Below the pieces are notes generated by a model. It worked only from the letters and a program-made list of their open reading frames with translations. It did no database searches and was not told where the DNA came from. This document shows positions 34,375-43,457 of a DNA stretch of 49,233 nucleotides, one piece after another. Position 1 is the first letter of the stretch. Each line of letters starts with the position of its first letter. Made by a program: the position numbers and the translations under genes. Source of the DNA: Bacilli bacterium (GTDB lineage Bacteria > Bacillota_I > Bacilli_A > ML615J-28 > CAG-698); the NCBI GenBank assembly GCA_016296945.1, contig JAEDHQ010000004.1:1-49233 (forward strand), written 5' to 3'.

Positions 34375-35622
34375 CTATTTCTTATATTTTTCTATTATCT
34401 GATTGATACTCTTATCAATATCATCATTATTTATAATAACAAAATCTGCACTATTTTGATATTTAGAGTAACGCTCAGTAAATAATTTTTTTAAATCAGG
34501 AAAATTACGAGATAAAGGACGATCATTTGTTATTTGCAGTAATTCTAAAGGTCGATCGATAAAAAATACTTTTCCATTAAGTTTTAATGAAAAAATATTT
34601 TCATCTCGTTTAATAACTCCTCCCCCTGTAGAAATAACTAAATTATTTTTAACAGATAATTCCTTAATTACTTCACTTTCAAGATCTCGAAATTCTTCTT
34701 CATTATCTTTAGTAAGAAAATCACTAATTTTCTTTCCGATTCTTTTTTCAATTTCTGTATCGCTATCTACAAATTCTTTATTGAGTTTTAAAGCAATTTC
34801 TTTTCCGATTGTGCTTTTTCCACAACTTGGCATTCCAATTAAAACAATATTTTCTTTCTTATGAAGTAGTTCTTGATAGACATCATTAATCAATTTTTTC
34901 ATTTCATCAGGATTAAATTCTTTATTTAAGAAAATATATGAAGCATAAACTGCTTGCGAAACTAACATATAAAGGCCAGTAACTGCTTTAATGCTTTTTT
35001 TTATCGCGTTTTGGTATAGCTTAGTATTTAATGGATTATATACAACATCAACTATTGCCGTCAATTTTTTAAATAACATTATATCACAAGGAACACTATC
35101 GACATTAGGATACATTCCACTAGGAGTAGTATTAACTAAAACATCTACATCTTTATAATTTACTAACTCATCATAAGTAATAAAACCATCTTGCTTTCTT
35201 CTTGAAACTTTAATTATTTCTTTAGCTCCTAAATCTTTTAAAACAACATAAGCGGTTTTCGAAGTTCCTCCGGTTCCAAATATCAAAACTCTTTTATTAC
35301 AAACATCAATTTCGTTATTTTCAATTAATGATTTTAAGCCGTAATAATCTGTATTATAACCATATAACTTGCCATCATTATTAACAATAGTATTGACAGC
35401 ATTGATTTCTTTTGCTTTTTCATCTAAATAATATAAATATGGAATAACTTTTTCTTTATATGGAATTGTGACATTAATTCCTTTAAAATCTCTTGCAATC
35501 ATAAATCTATCAAGTGCTTCTTTTACTACTTCAATTACTTGATATTGATAACTTGCAATACGCTCGTGAATTTCTTTAGAAAAACTATGTCCTAGTTTTT
35601 CCCCTAATAAACCATACTTCAT
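34375..35622 (-). CDS. aroEK: Shikimate dehydrogenase-shikimate kinase fusion
   Basis: One 415-aa chain carries two consecutive pathway steps. Residues 1 to about 250 are shikimate dehydrogenase: MKYGLLGEKLGHSFSKEIHE, GINVTIPYKE (Lys56), AVNTIV, GYNTDYYG, the NADPH loop LIFGTGGTSKTAYVVL with VSRRK, and LYMLVSQAVYAS. Residues about 256-415 are shikimate kinase: P-loop VLIGMPSCGKSTIG, FVDSDTEIEKRIGKKISDFL, VISTGGGVIKRD and the lid arginine region TNDRPLSRN. Both sets of key residues are present, so both activities are likely. The ORF runs without a break through a short linker (ELLHKKEN). It lies 9 bp after aroC. Other aro fusions are known, but this pairing is uncommon. Confidence 0.93.
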   Translation of the reverse strand: MKYGLLGEKLGHSFSKEIHERIASYQYQVIEVVKEALDRFMIARDFKGINVTIPYKEKVIPYLYYLDEKAKEINAVNTIVNNDGKLYGYNTDYYGLKSLIENNEIDVCNKRVLIFGTGGTSKTAYVVLKDLGAKEIIKVSRRKQDGFITYDELVNYKDVDVLVNTTPSGMYPNVDSVPCDIMLFKKLTAIVDVVYNPLNTKLYQNAIKKSIKAVTGLYMLVSQAVYASYIFLNKEFNPDEMKKLINDVYQELLHKKENIVLIGMPSCGKSTIGKEIALKLNKEFVDSDTEIEKRIGKKISDFLTKDNEEEFRDLESEVIKELSVKNNLVISTGGGVIKRDENIFSLKLNGKVFFIDRPLELLQITNDRPLSRNFPDLKKLFTERYSKYQNSADFVIINNDDIDKSINQIIEKYKK

Positions 35623-35631
35623 AGTATCACC

Positions 35632-36732
35632 TTAAAACTTTAAAAAGTCTTCTCCATATCTTGATGCTAATAAATCACAAACAACTATTGCACTAATAGC
35701 ATCAATCACAACTGCAATTCTTCTAATAATAGCTGGATCATGACGACCATTAATTTCTATTGTCGTTTCTTTCATTTCTTTAAAATCAATAGAATTTTGT
35801 GTTTTTGCAATTGATGGTGTTGGTTTAACAGCACATCTAAAAACTACTGGCATTCCATTAGTTATACCACCATTAATTCCACCATTATGATTTGTTTTTG
35901 TTTTTACAATTCCTTCTTCTAAATAAAATTCATCGTTAGCTGTACTTCCTAACATTTTTGCAAAGTCAAAACCACTTCCAAATTCTATTCCTTTAATGGC
36001 ACCAATTCCAAATAAAGCATTAGCAAGTTTTCCTTCAACACTTGTAAACCATGGCTGGCCAAGTCCTGTTGGCAGACCATAAATGGCAGTTTCTAAAATA
36101 CCACCGACTGAATCTTTATTTAATGCTACTTCAGTAATTTTTTCTATCATTCGTTCTTTTACTTGATCATTTAAAACTGGATAGTTTTTATTATTTAATT
36201 TAATTATATCTTCTTTTAAATAATTATCATTACTAAAATCTTGGTCATCAATTTCTAAACATTTTTTAATATGTGTACCAATATAAATACCTTTATCTTC
36301 TAATGCTTTTAATAATATTGCCCCCGCAGCAACCAATGCTGCTGTAATTCGTCCTGAAAAATGTCCGCCTCCTCGATAATCATTAAAGCCATGATACTTT
36401 TGATATGCAACATAATCAGCATGACTTGGACGCGCAATAGAAGCGATTTTTTGATAGTCTTTACTTCTTACATTATTATTTTCAATTACAATACTTATTG
36501 CTTCACCAGTAGTATAGCCATTAAAAACACCGCTCAAAATATGGAAACTATCTTCTTCAATACGAGCAGTTTCTGTTTTACCTGAAGGACGACGTTTTGT
36601 AAGTTTTTCTTTTATATATTCTTCATCGATTTTTATTCCTGGGCAAACACCATCTAAAATGGCGCCAATTGCTTGACCATGACTTTCTCCCCATAAAGTG
36701 ATTCTTACATTATCTCCTAAAGTATTCTTCAT
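35632..36732 (-). CDS. aroC: Chorismate synthase
   Basis: Converts EPSP to chorismate using reduced FMN. The 366-aa protein has the family's signature stretches: RITLWGESHGQAIGAILDGV, RRPSGKTETARIEEDSFHIL, NVRSKDYQKIASIARPSHAD, GFNDYRGGGHFSGRITA and IGAIKGIEFGSGF. Later come GGINGGITNGMPVVFRCAVK and NGRHDPAIIRRIAVV. All FMN- and substrate-binding regions appear intact. No flavin reductase is fused. It lies 25 bp after aroB and 9 bp before aroE-aroK. Confidence 0.97.
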   Translation of the reverse strand: MKNTLGDNVRITLWGESHGQAIGAILDGVCPGIKIDEEYIKEKLTKRRPSGKTETARIEEDSFHILSGVFNGYTTGEAISIVIENNNVRSKDYQKIASIARPSHADYVAYQKYHGFNDYRGGGHFSGRITAALVAAGAILLKALEDKGIYIGTHIKKCLEIDDQDFSNDNYLKEDIIKLNNKNYPVLNDQVKERMIEKITEVALNKDSVGGILETAIYGLPTGLGQPWFTSVEGKLANALFGIGAIKGIEFGSGFDFAKMLGSTANDEFYLEEGIVKTKTNHNGGINGGITNGMPVVFRCAVKPTPSIAKTQNSIDFKEMKETTIEINGRHDPAIIRRIAVVIDAISAIVVCDLLASRYGEDFLKF

Positions 36733-36757
36733 AAAACTTTACTCCTCAATTTTTAAT

Positions 36758-37756
36758 CTATAAATAATTCTTAATATCTTCTAATAATATTTTTTTAATC
36801 TCAAATTCACCAATTCTATTACAAAGTATAATCGTTATAGTATTGCTGCTTCTTTTCTTATCCAATAAGATATATTGATATAGTTCTTCCGCCGAAATAT
36901 CACAACTTACAGGTAAATGATATTTCTCTAGTACTTCCTTTATTTCTTGATATACATTTCCTTTAGATACATATAACATTCCTAGTCCAACACATTCACC
37001 ATGCAATAAATCATTAAACTTGCCACAACTCTCAATGGCATGCCCAATCGTATGGCCAAAGTTCAAAACTTTACGTAAGTATTTTTCTTTAGGATCTTCT
37101 TCTACAACATTCTTTTTTACAGTCAATGCTTTTTTTATTACTAAATCTATATCATCATTAATATTTTTACTATTCTTAATCAAATTAAATAAGCTTGCAT
37201 CATTAGTAGCACCCATCTTAATTGCTTCAACTAATCCAGCGCTAAATTGTCTTTGATCTAACGTCTTTAAAACATTAGAATCAATTAATACTTTACTAGG
37301 TGGATAAAAAGCTCCAATAACATTCTTATATCCTAATTTATCAATAGCTGTTTTCCCACCAATTGATGAATCAACTTGAGAAAGTAGTGTTGTCGGAATA
37401 TTATAAAACGTAATCCCACGCATATAAGTAGAAGCAACAAATCCTGCTAAATCTCCACAAACGCCGCCACCTAAAGCAATTACACAGTCAGTTCTTGTAA
37501 ACGAATTACAGATTAAAAAATCTAAAATCTTAGCATAATTTGCAAATGATTTACTTATTTCTCCTTGTTCAATTTCATAGAGATATGGATCATCAATTTG
37601 ATTTATTAATTTATCAATATACTCTTTAGGAATTCCACTATCTGTTACAATTAAAACTTTACGGTTTAAATCAAGATATTTATTTACTTCATTTAAACAA
37701 CCTTTTTCAATGATAACATCATAAATAAATTCATTCATTTTTACATTTAATATCAT
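36758..37756 (-). CDS. aroB: 3-dehydroquinate synthase
   Basis: Cyclises DAHP to 3-dehydroquinate with NAD and a metal ion. The 332-aa protein has CVIALGGGVCGDLAGFVASTYMRG, FYNIPTTLLSQVDSSIGGKT, the metal-binding Glu region GLVEAIKMG, VLNFGHTIGHAIES and LLHGECVGLGMLY (metal histidines). It is somewhat shorter than the usual 350-360 aa, with shortening mainly in the C-terminal helical domain. It lies 9 bp after pheA and 25 bp before aroC. Confidence 0.96.
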   Translation of the reverse strand: MILNVKMNEFIYDVIIEKGCLNEVNKYLDLNRKVLIVTDSGIPKEYIDKLINQIDDPYLYEIEQGEISKSFANYAKILDFLICNSFTRTDCVIALGGGVCGDLAGFVASTYMRGITFYNIPTTLLSQVDSSIGGKTAIDKLGYKNVIGAFYPPSKVLIDSNVLKTLDQRQFSAGLVEAIKMGATNDASLFNLIKNSKNINDDIDLVIKKALTVKKNVVEEDPKEKYLRKVLNFGHTIGHAIESCGKFNDLLHGECVGLGMLYVSKGNVYQEIKEVLEKYHLPVSCDISAEELYQYILLDKKRSSNTITIILCNRIGEFEIKKILLEDIKNYL

Positions 37757-37765
37757 TTGATCACC

Positions 37766-38860
37766 TTATCGATAAATTCCGACAACCTTAAGTTTATCAC
37801 AGAAAATTCCTAAAGCATTAATCATTTCTTTACCTTCACTTGAATTAATATCACCTTCTAATTCCACATAAAAGTAATAATTCCAGATTAATTCTTTCAT
37901 TGGACGACTTCGTAAACTACGCATATTAAATCCATAAGAACCAATAATATTTAAAGTTTTTGCTAAAGAACCTGCTTCATTCTTAACCGTAAATACTAAG
38001 ATGAAATGATTAGTCATACTCTTAGAATTTGAATCTTGATTTAAAACACGTGAGAAGGCACCGAATCTTGTTGTGTTATTGCGGCTTTGATTGATATTTG
38101 ATTCTAAAATATCCAAATCATATAATTTAGCAGTATCGCTTGAAGCAATAGCAGCATGGCTTAAATCGTTTCCTTCCGCAACAAACTTAGCTGCATAAGC
38201 GGTATTAACAACATCGACTGCTTCCAAATGATGTTCATCAATGTATTTAGCACATTGTGAAAGAGCTTGTTGATGACTATAGACTTTCTTTATTTCTTTT
38301 ATATTTGCTCCTTTTTTGCCAAGCAAATTATGAACAATTTCAATTTCAAGAGCTTGATTAATATATAATGAACCAGAAAACATTAAATCCATAACTAATC
38401 CAACTTCACCAGCAAAACTATTTTCTAATGGCAAAACACAAGTATCACATTCACCATTCTCAACTGCTTTGTATGCTAACTTAAAATCTGGATAGTTTTT
38501 ATATACTGCATTAGGAAACATTCTCATTGCCGCAATATGAGCAAATGCTCCTTCGACACCACTATAAGCTACTTTCATTCCTTTAATTAATCTACTTTGA
38601 TATTGTTTAGAAATGTCCATTGTATCTTTTAAGAAATTAACATAATATTCTCTAATTACATCATTAGTAATATAAATAGAGTTTCTTTTAATTACTTCTT
38701 GCTCACGTGCTTCATCATAAATTGGTAATGCATGTTTTATTTTATATGATGCAACATCAAAAGCAGCTTCCATTCTTTCCTCAAATAGTTTAGCCATTTT
38801 TTGATCTATTTCATTTATTTTTTTCCTTGCTTCTGTTAAAGTCACATCATTTTTATTCAT
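37766..38860 (-). CDS. pheA: Chorismate mutase-prephenate dehydratase (P-protein)
   Basis: A bifunctional enzyme making phenylpyruvate from chorismate. Residues 1-90 are an AroQ-type chorismate mutase (ARKKINEIDQKMAKLFEERM...IYDEAREQEVI). Residues about 95-275 are prephenate dehydratase (AYSGVEGAFAH, VLPLENSFAGEVGLV, and the catalytic TTRF at 263-266). Residues 285-364 form an ACT domain that senses phenylalanine. The ACT motif usually written ESRP reads RSRP (NMRSLRSRPMKEL). With monofunctional TyrA, this mutase domain serves both phenylalanine and tyrosine. It lies 25 bp after the aminotransferase gene and 9 bp before aroB. Confidence 0.94.
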   Translation of the reverse strand: MNKNDVTLTEARKKINEIDQKMAKLFEERMEAAFDVASYKIKHALPIYDEAREQEVIKRNSIYITNDVIREYYVNFLKDTMDISKQYQSRLIKGMKVAYSGVEGAFAHIAAMRMFPNAVYKNYPDFKLAYKAVENGECDTCVLPLENSFAGEVGLVMDLMFSGSLYINQALEIEIVHNLLGKKGANIKEIKKVYSHQQALSQCAKYIDEHHLEAVDVVNTAYAAKFVAEGNDLSHAAIASSDTAKLYDLDILESNINQSRNNTTRFGAFSRVLNQDSNSKSMTNHFILVFTVKNEAGSLAKTLNIIGSYGFNMRSLRSRPMKELIWNYYFYVELEGDINSSEGKEMINALGIFCDKLKVVGIYR

Positions 38861-38885
38861 AAAATCAACCTCTATAATTTATTTT

Positions 38886-40070
38886 TTATTTTCTATATTC
38901 TTCAATTAACTTTTTAAATGCAGGTAAAGAATTAACAATTTGTTTTTTTGAAACACAATAAGAAATTCTTAAATAACCACCGCAACCAAATGAGTCACTT
39001 GGCACAAGTAACAACTCATATTTCTTCGCATATTCAGAAAACTTCACAGCATCTTCATCTAATGCCTTAACAAATAAATAAAATGCCCCTTCTGGTTTTA
39101 TAACATCATATCCATAACTTGTTAACTCTTTATATAAAATATTTCTATTCTCTTCATATACTTTTAAATCACTAGTAAGACCTAAACAACTTGGTATTAA
39201 ATATTGGAATATTGATGGAGCACAAATAAACCCCATACTTCTACCAGCTCCACAAATACATTTAAATACTTCATTACTATGAAGACAATTTGGATTAACT
39301 AAAATATAACCAATTCTTTCTCCTGGTAAAGATAAAGACTTCGAAAAAGAGTAACAAATAATTGTATTGTCATAATATTTAGTTACAAATGGAACAGTAA
39401 CATTCCCGTATACTAATTCTCGATATGGTTCATCACTGATTAAATAAATGGAATGTTGATATTCATCTTCTTTTTTCTTTAATATACTTACTAGTTTCTT
39501 AATTATATCTTCACTATAAACTACACCAGTTGGATTATTTGGTGAATTTATGATTACACATTTTGTTTTATTACTAATTTTCTTTTCAAAATCACAAAAA
39601 TCAGGTAAAAATTTATCATCATAACCAACAACCACAAGCTTACCTAAAGCATTTTCAGTAAAAACCTTATATTCTGGAAAGAAAGGAGCAAATACAATTA
39701 CTTCTTCATCTTGATTTAATAATGCTTTTAACGATATAGTTAAGGAAGCAGCAGCTCCACAAGTTAAATATATTAAACTATCTTTGATTTTTACATCATA
39801 TTTTTGATTCAAATAATCTGCTATTGCCTTTTTTACACCATTATCACCTGATGCAGATGTATACCCATGTAATTTTGTTGCTTCTGTGTTTTGTAATAAA
39901 TATATCAATGTATTCTTTACAATATCTGGAGATGGAACACTTGGATTACCAATACTAAAATCGAAAACATTATCTTCACCTATCTCTTGTTTTCTTTTTT
40001 TACCATATTCAAATAGTTCCCGGATTGCACTGCCTGTTGCTCCTAATCGAAAACTTTCTTGATTAAACAT
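38886..40070 (-). CDS. Class I/II PLP-dependent aminotransferase (probably aromatic)
   Basis: A 394-aa fold-type-I aminotransferase of the aspartate aminotransferase family. It shows FSIGNPSVPSPD, GYTSASGDNGVKKAIADYLN, VIINSPNNPTGVVY, YLISDEPYRELVYG and the PLP lysine in ICYSFSKSLSLPGERIGY. The C-terminus has GYLRISYC with the substrate arginine. Its place between cinA and pheA suggests transfer of amino groups to phenylpyruvate and 4-hydroxyphenylpyruvate, the last step for Phe and Tyr; this comes from context only. I start at 40070 (MFNQESF), where AGGAG lies 8 nt upstream; an ATG six codons earlier overlaps that site. Confidence 0.9.
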   Translation of the reverse strand: MFNQESFRLGATGSAIRELFEYGKKRKQEIGEDNVFDFSIGNPSVPSPDIVKNTLIYLLQNTEATKLHGYTSASGDNGVKKAIADYLNQKYDVKIKDSLIYLTCGAAASLTISLKALLNQDEEVIVFAPFFPEYKVFTENALGKLVVVGYDDKFLPDFCDFEKKISNKTKCVIINSPNNPTGVVYSEDIIKKLVSILKKKEDEYQHSIYLISDEPYRELVYGNVTVPFVTKYYDNTIICYSFSKSLSLPGERIGYILVNPNCLHSNEVFKCICGAGRSMGFICAPSIFQYLIPSCLGLTSDLKVYEENRNILYKELTSYGYDVIKPEGAFYLFVKALDEDAVKFSEYAKKYELLLVPSDSFGCGGYLRISYCVSKKQIVNSLPAFKKLIEEYRK

Positions 40071-40094
40071 TAAACCATCTCCTAACATAATATT

Positions 40095-41315
40095 TTATTT
40101 TGCTTCTATTAACGCTCTATATAAATGATAGTAAACGCTCATTACAACTTTTTGTCTAAAAGTATTTCTTGGTGACTTAAAAAGTTTTTTATATGAATAT
40201 ACTTTTTCATTAACTTTAATGGCATAACATACGGTACCAACAGGTGCCTCTTCTGTACCACCACTAGGACCTGCATAACCTGTGACACTAACACCAACAG
40301 CGCTGCCAGATTTTAAACAAACACCATTAACCATTGCCACAGCAGTTTCTTCTGAAACAACACCATATTTTTCGATTATTGCTCGATCAACTCCTAATAA
40401 ATTGACTTTTGCATCCTCACTATAAGTAATATAACTTTGATCAAGAATTGCACTAGCACCACTAACATTCACTAATTTTGAAACTAATAATCCGCCAGTA
40501 CAACTTTCCCCAAAGCTTATTTTATATCCTAATCTAATTAATTCTTGATAAATCTTTTCTTCAATTTCTTCGTTAGTTTCTGTGATAATATAATCCTTCA
40601 TCATTTCTATAAACTTCAGATTAGCTTCCTCAAAACGCTTTATATTATTTTGATATCCAGAAATTTGAAAACGAACTTTTCCTATTGAAGCATATGGAGC
40701 AATTTCGATGTCAGAAAACTCTTTAAAATAATCTTGTAATAAGTCTTCTGCTTGCGACTCTCCAATTCCCATAATAATATATTCTTTCACAAGTTTCTCA
40801 CATTTAATCTTCTTTTTTAAAATAGGCACTAAATAATTATGAAACATTGGTTTCATTTCTATTGGAGGGCCAACTAAAATAGTATACATTTTATTGTCTT
40901 TTTCAATAAAAGCACCCATTGCAGTTCCATAATCATTAGGAAGTAATGTTGCACCTTTTGGATACATTGCTTGCTTCAAATTACATTTTGCATAATCATG
41001 AGAAAAATATTCTTCTAACAAATCAATAGCTTCTTGAAACTCAACTAATTCCATTCCTAAAGTCTCAAACAACACTTCTTTAGTGAAATCATCATGAGTA
41101 GGTCCTAAACCACCTGTTGTAATTAAATAATCATAATCAGATTTTAAAAAATCATTAACCTCTTTAATCAATTCTAATCTGTCATCACCTAATGTTACAA
41201 CACGAGCAACCTCATAACCTATTTTTTCTAATTCGATAGATAAAAAAGAAGCATTAGTGTTAATAACTTTTCCACTTAATACTTCATTTCCAACACTTAA
41301 TATTTCTACTTTCAT
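40095..41315 (-). CDS. cinA: CinA-family protein (competence/damage-inducible, with PncC domain)
   Basis: A 406-aa protein with two domains. The N-terminal MoaB-like domain (EILSVGNEVLSGKVINTNA, LITTGGLGPTHDDFTKE) is linked in family members to ADP-ribose pyrophosphatase activity. The C-terminal PncC domain (FGESCTGGLLVSKLVNVSGA, TGYAGPSGGTEEAPVGTVCYA) is the nicotinamide-mononucleotide deamidase domain. In Bacilli cinA often lies near recA; here it sits between ychF and the aromatic genes. Its first codon overlaps the last base of ychF, and 24 bp separate it from the aminotransferase gene. A role in NAD repair is the best guess. Confidence 0.93.
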   Translation of the reverse strand: MKVEILSVGNEVLSGKVINTNASFLSIELEKIGYEVARVVTLGDDRLELIKEVNDFLKSDYDYLITTGGLGPTHDDFTKEVLFETLGMELVEFQEAIDLLEEYFSHDYAKCNLKQAMYPKGATLLPNDYGTAMGAFIEKDNKMYTILVGPPIEMKPMFHNYLVPILKKKIKCEKLVKEYIIMGIGESQAEDLLQDYFKEFSDIEIAPYASIGKVRFQISGYQNNIKRFEEANLKFIEMMKDYIITETNEEIEEKIYQELIRLGYKISFGESCTGGLLVSKLVNVSGASAILDQSYITYSEDAKVNLLGVDRAIIEKYGVVSEETAVAMVNGVCLKSGSAVGVSVTGYAGPSGGTEEAPVGTVCYAIKVNEKVYSYKKLFKSPRNTFRQKVVMSVYYHLYRALIEAK

Positions 41316-42412
41316 TAGTTATTAAACCTAAATAGAACTATGTCGCCATCTTGGAAAACATATTCTTTCCCTTCACTACGCATTTTTCCCGCTTCTTTAG
41401 CTTTTAGTACAGTACCATATGTTTTAAAATCTTCATAAGCTATTACTTCGGCACGAATAAATCCTTTTTCAAAATCGCTATGGATAATTCCAGCACATTC
41501 AGGAGCTTTCATTCCTTTCTTAAATGTCCATGCTTTACATTCTTTTTCACCGGCAGTAAAGTAAGTTGCTAATCCTAAAGTGTCATATGCTTCTCTTACT
41601 AATTGATCTAAACCTGTTTCTTTAATTCCAAAATCTTTTAAGAACATTTCTCTTTCTTCATCATCAAGTTCACAAAGTTCTTCTTCAATTTTTGCACAAA
41701 TCTTCACACATTTTGTATTTGTTTTCTTAGCAAATTCTCTAACTCTTAAAACATATTCATTGTCTTCATTGATATCATCTTCGCTGACATTCATCACATA
41801 AATCATTGGTTTAATTGTTAAGAAATTGTATCCTTTAACCAATTCTTTTTCTTCTTTTGAAAGTGGTAAATCTCTAATTGCACCACCTTGATTTAATATC
41901 TCTTTAGACTTTAATAAAATATTATATTCAGTAATTGCATCTTTATCAACTTTAAGTTGCGCCTTCTTTTCAATTTTCCCGATTCTTTTTTCAATTACAT
42001 CTAAATCAGCATAACCTAATTCAAGATTAATTGTTTCGATATCAAAAATTGGATCAACTTTACCACTTACATGAATAATATCGCCATCATCAAAGCAACG
42101 AACTACTTGACAAATTGCATCACAATCACGAATATGTGACAAAAATTGATTACCTAATCCTTCACCTAAACTAGCTCCTTTAACTAAACCAGCGATATCA
42201 GTAAATGAAAATGATGTGTAAACAGTGCTTTTTGGATGATATAATTCAACTAATTTATCTAATCTTTCATCCTTAATTTCCACATATCCAACGTTAGGTT
42301 CGATTGTAGCAAAAGGATAATTTGCGCTTAAGGCCTTTGATTTTGTTATTGCATTAAATAATGTTGATTTCCCAACATTAGGTAATCCGACAATTCCAGC
42401 AGTTAATCCCAT
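41315..42412 (-). CDS. ychF: Redox-regulated ATPase YchF (Obg-family)
   Basis: A P-loop protein of the Obg family that prefers ATP and binds ribosomes, with roles in stress responses. At 365 aa it has the usual length and architecture: AGIVGLPNVGKSTLFNAIT (G1), FTDIAGLVKGASLGEGLGNQ (G3), MIYVMNVSEDDI (the altered NxxE motif giving ATP preference), a helical insert, and the C-terminal TGS-like domain (TYFTAGEKECKAWTFKKGMK). I start at 42412 (MGLTAGIVG) because GAGGTG lies 6 nt upstream; an ATG three codons earlier overlaps it. It heads the eleven-gene minus unit. Confidence 0.96.
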   Translation of the reverse strand: MGLTAGIVGLPNVGKSTLFNAITKSKALSANYPFATIEPNVGYVEIKDERLDKLVELYHPKSTVYTSFSFTDIAGLVKGASLGEGLGNQFLSHIRDCDAICQVVRCFDDGDIIHVSGKVDPIFDIETINLELGYADLDVIEKRIGKIEKKAQLKVDKDAITEYNILLKSKEILNQGGAIRDLPLSKEEKELVKGYNFLTIKPMIYVMNVSEDDINEDNEYVLRVREFAKKTNTKCVKICAKIEEELCELDDEEREMFLKDFGIKETGLDQLVREAYDTLGLATYFTAGEKECKAWTFKKGMKAPECAGIIHSDFEKGFIRAEVIAYEDFKTYGTVLKAKEAGKMRSEGKEYVFQDGDIVLFRFNN

Positions 42413-42459
42413 AATATTCACCTCTATAAAAATTTATATATTCTTATCTCATTTTACAT

Positions 42460-42488
42460 ATTTTACCACAATTTTAAAGTTTTTTAAA
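42460..42488 (-). promoter_or_regulatory. Probable promoter of ychF and the aromatic cluster
   Basis: On the minus strand TTTAAA (42483-42488), 17 bp, TAAAAT (42460-42465), about 48 bp before the ychF ATG. It is the only plausible promoter I see for the following 11 kb, as gaps downstream are 25 bp or less. The same 128-bp gap must also hold the divergent promoter for the GcvT-like gene (TACAAT near 42497 is a candidate). Confidence 0.45.
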
Positions 42489-42540
42489 GATATAAATTAC
42501 AATAAAATGGAAATAATAAGAATAACAATGGAGGGTTACT

Positions 42541-43449
42541 ATGCAAGGCACAATAAATAAGGACTATAATAAAGATAAGTGTGAAGTAAATAGTAAAAAG
42601 TATAATCAAGTTAAGAAAGAAATTGGAATCTGTAACTTATCAAGTATCCAAAAAATCACTGTTTATGGACCGGGAGCCGTTGATTTAATAAATCATTACT
42701 CAATTCGTGATATTTCAAGAATTACTGATAATGCTTTTTACACAATTTTAATGAAAAATAAATATTTTATTGATGAAGTTATGATTATTAAACTATCGCA
42801 ATTAAAGTACTTAATAATTACAAATGAAGCAAATAAAATCATAAACATGTTTAAAAAAATTAAAAGAAAATTTCCTATGGTGACAATCGATGATACAACT
42901 AAACTATACTCATTATTTAGTTTCCATGGTGAAAAGGAAGCAGAATATTTCTCGAAAATTACTTCCTCTTTTCTTTACCGAGTAACACAACAAAATTATG
43001 ATTATCACATCATCATTGCTTCTAGTGTAAACAAATATCATATCTTGGACTATTTTTTAAATAATGGTTTTTTCGAAATAAATCTTGAAATGAGAAAAAT
43101 ATTTCTGTATAATAATAACGTTATAACAAACCTTAAAAATATCAAAAGAAAGTTTAGACTAAATACTTATATTACTATTTATGATTGTGACAATTATAAA
43201 TTTAAAGTCAAGATTAGGATATTAGAAATTAAACAATTTGAATCTACAATAAATAATTTAATTGTAGACGGATCAAATATATATAATAGTCAAGGAAAAT
43301 GCATTGGTTATGTTCATAATCACTTTCGTCTTCCAAATAAGAAAAATCCTTATATTTTAGGAATTGTAAGAAAATTTTTGTGTGAAAAAATAGCTCTAGT
43401 GAAACATAATAAGGTGGAAACAATAATCAAAGAATACAATGTTTATTAG
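42541..43449 (+). CDS. Diverged GcvT-fold (aminomethyltransferase-like) protein
   Basis: A 302-aa protein whose order of motifs follows the glycine-cleavage T-protein. The N-terminal ITVYGPGAVDLINHYSIRDI matches the opening. NAFYTILMKNKYFIDEVMII matches the Y-T-x-x-L-x-x-x-x-x-x-I-D-D block, with DE for DD at 78-79. The later NGFFEINLEMRKIFLYNN replaces G-L-G-A-R-D-x-L-R-x-E. The C-terminal barrel has GKCIGYVHNHFRLP and ends about 60 residues early compared with the usual 365 aa. The changed folate-site residues make ordinary T-protein activity doubtful. GGAGGG precedes the ATG. No gcvH, gcvP or lplA is in view. It may bind folate or have become structural; the function is unknown. Confidence 0.65.
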   Translation: MQGTINKDYNKDKCEVNSKKYNQVKKEIGICNLSSIQKITVYGPGAVDLINHYSIRDISRITDNAFYTILMKNKYFIDEVMIIKLSQLKYLIITNEANKIINMFKKIKRKFPMVTIDDTTKLYSLFSFHGEKEAEYFSKITSSFLYRVTQQNYDYHIIIASSVNKYHILDYFLNNGFFEINLEMRKIFLYNNNVITNLKNIKRKFRLNTYITIYDCDNYKFKVKIRILEIKQFESTINNLIVDGSNIYNSQGKCIGYVHNHFRLPNKKNPYILGIVRKFLCEKIALVKHNKVETIIKEYNVY

Positions 43450-43457
43450 GAGTTTTT

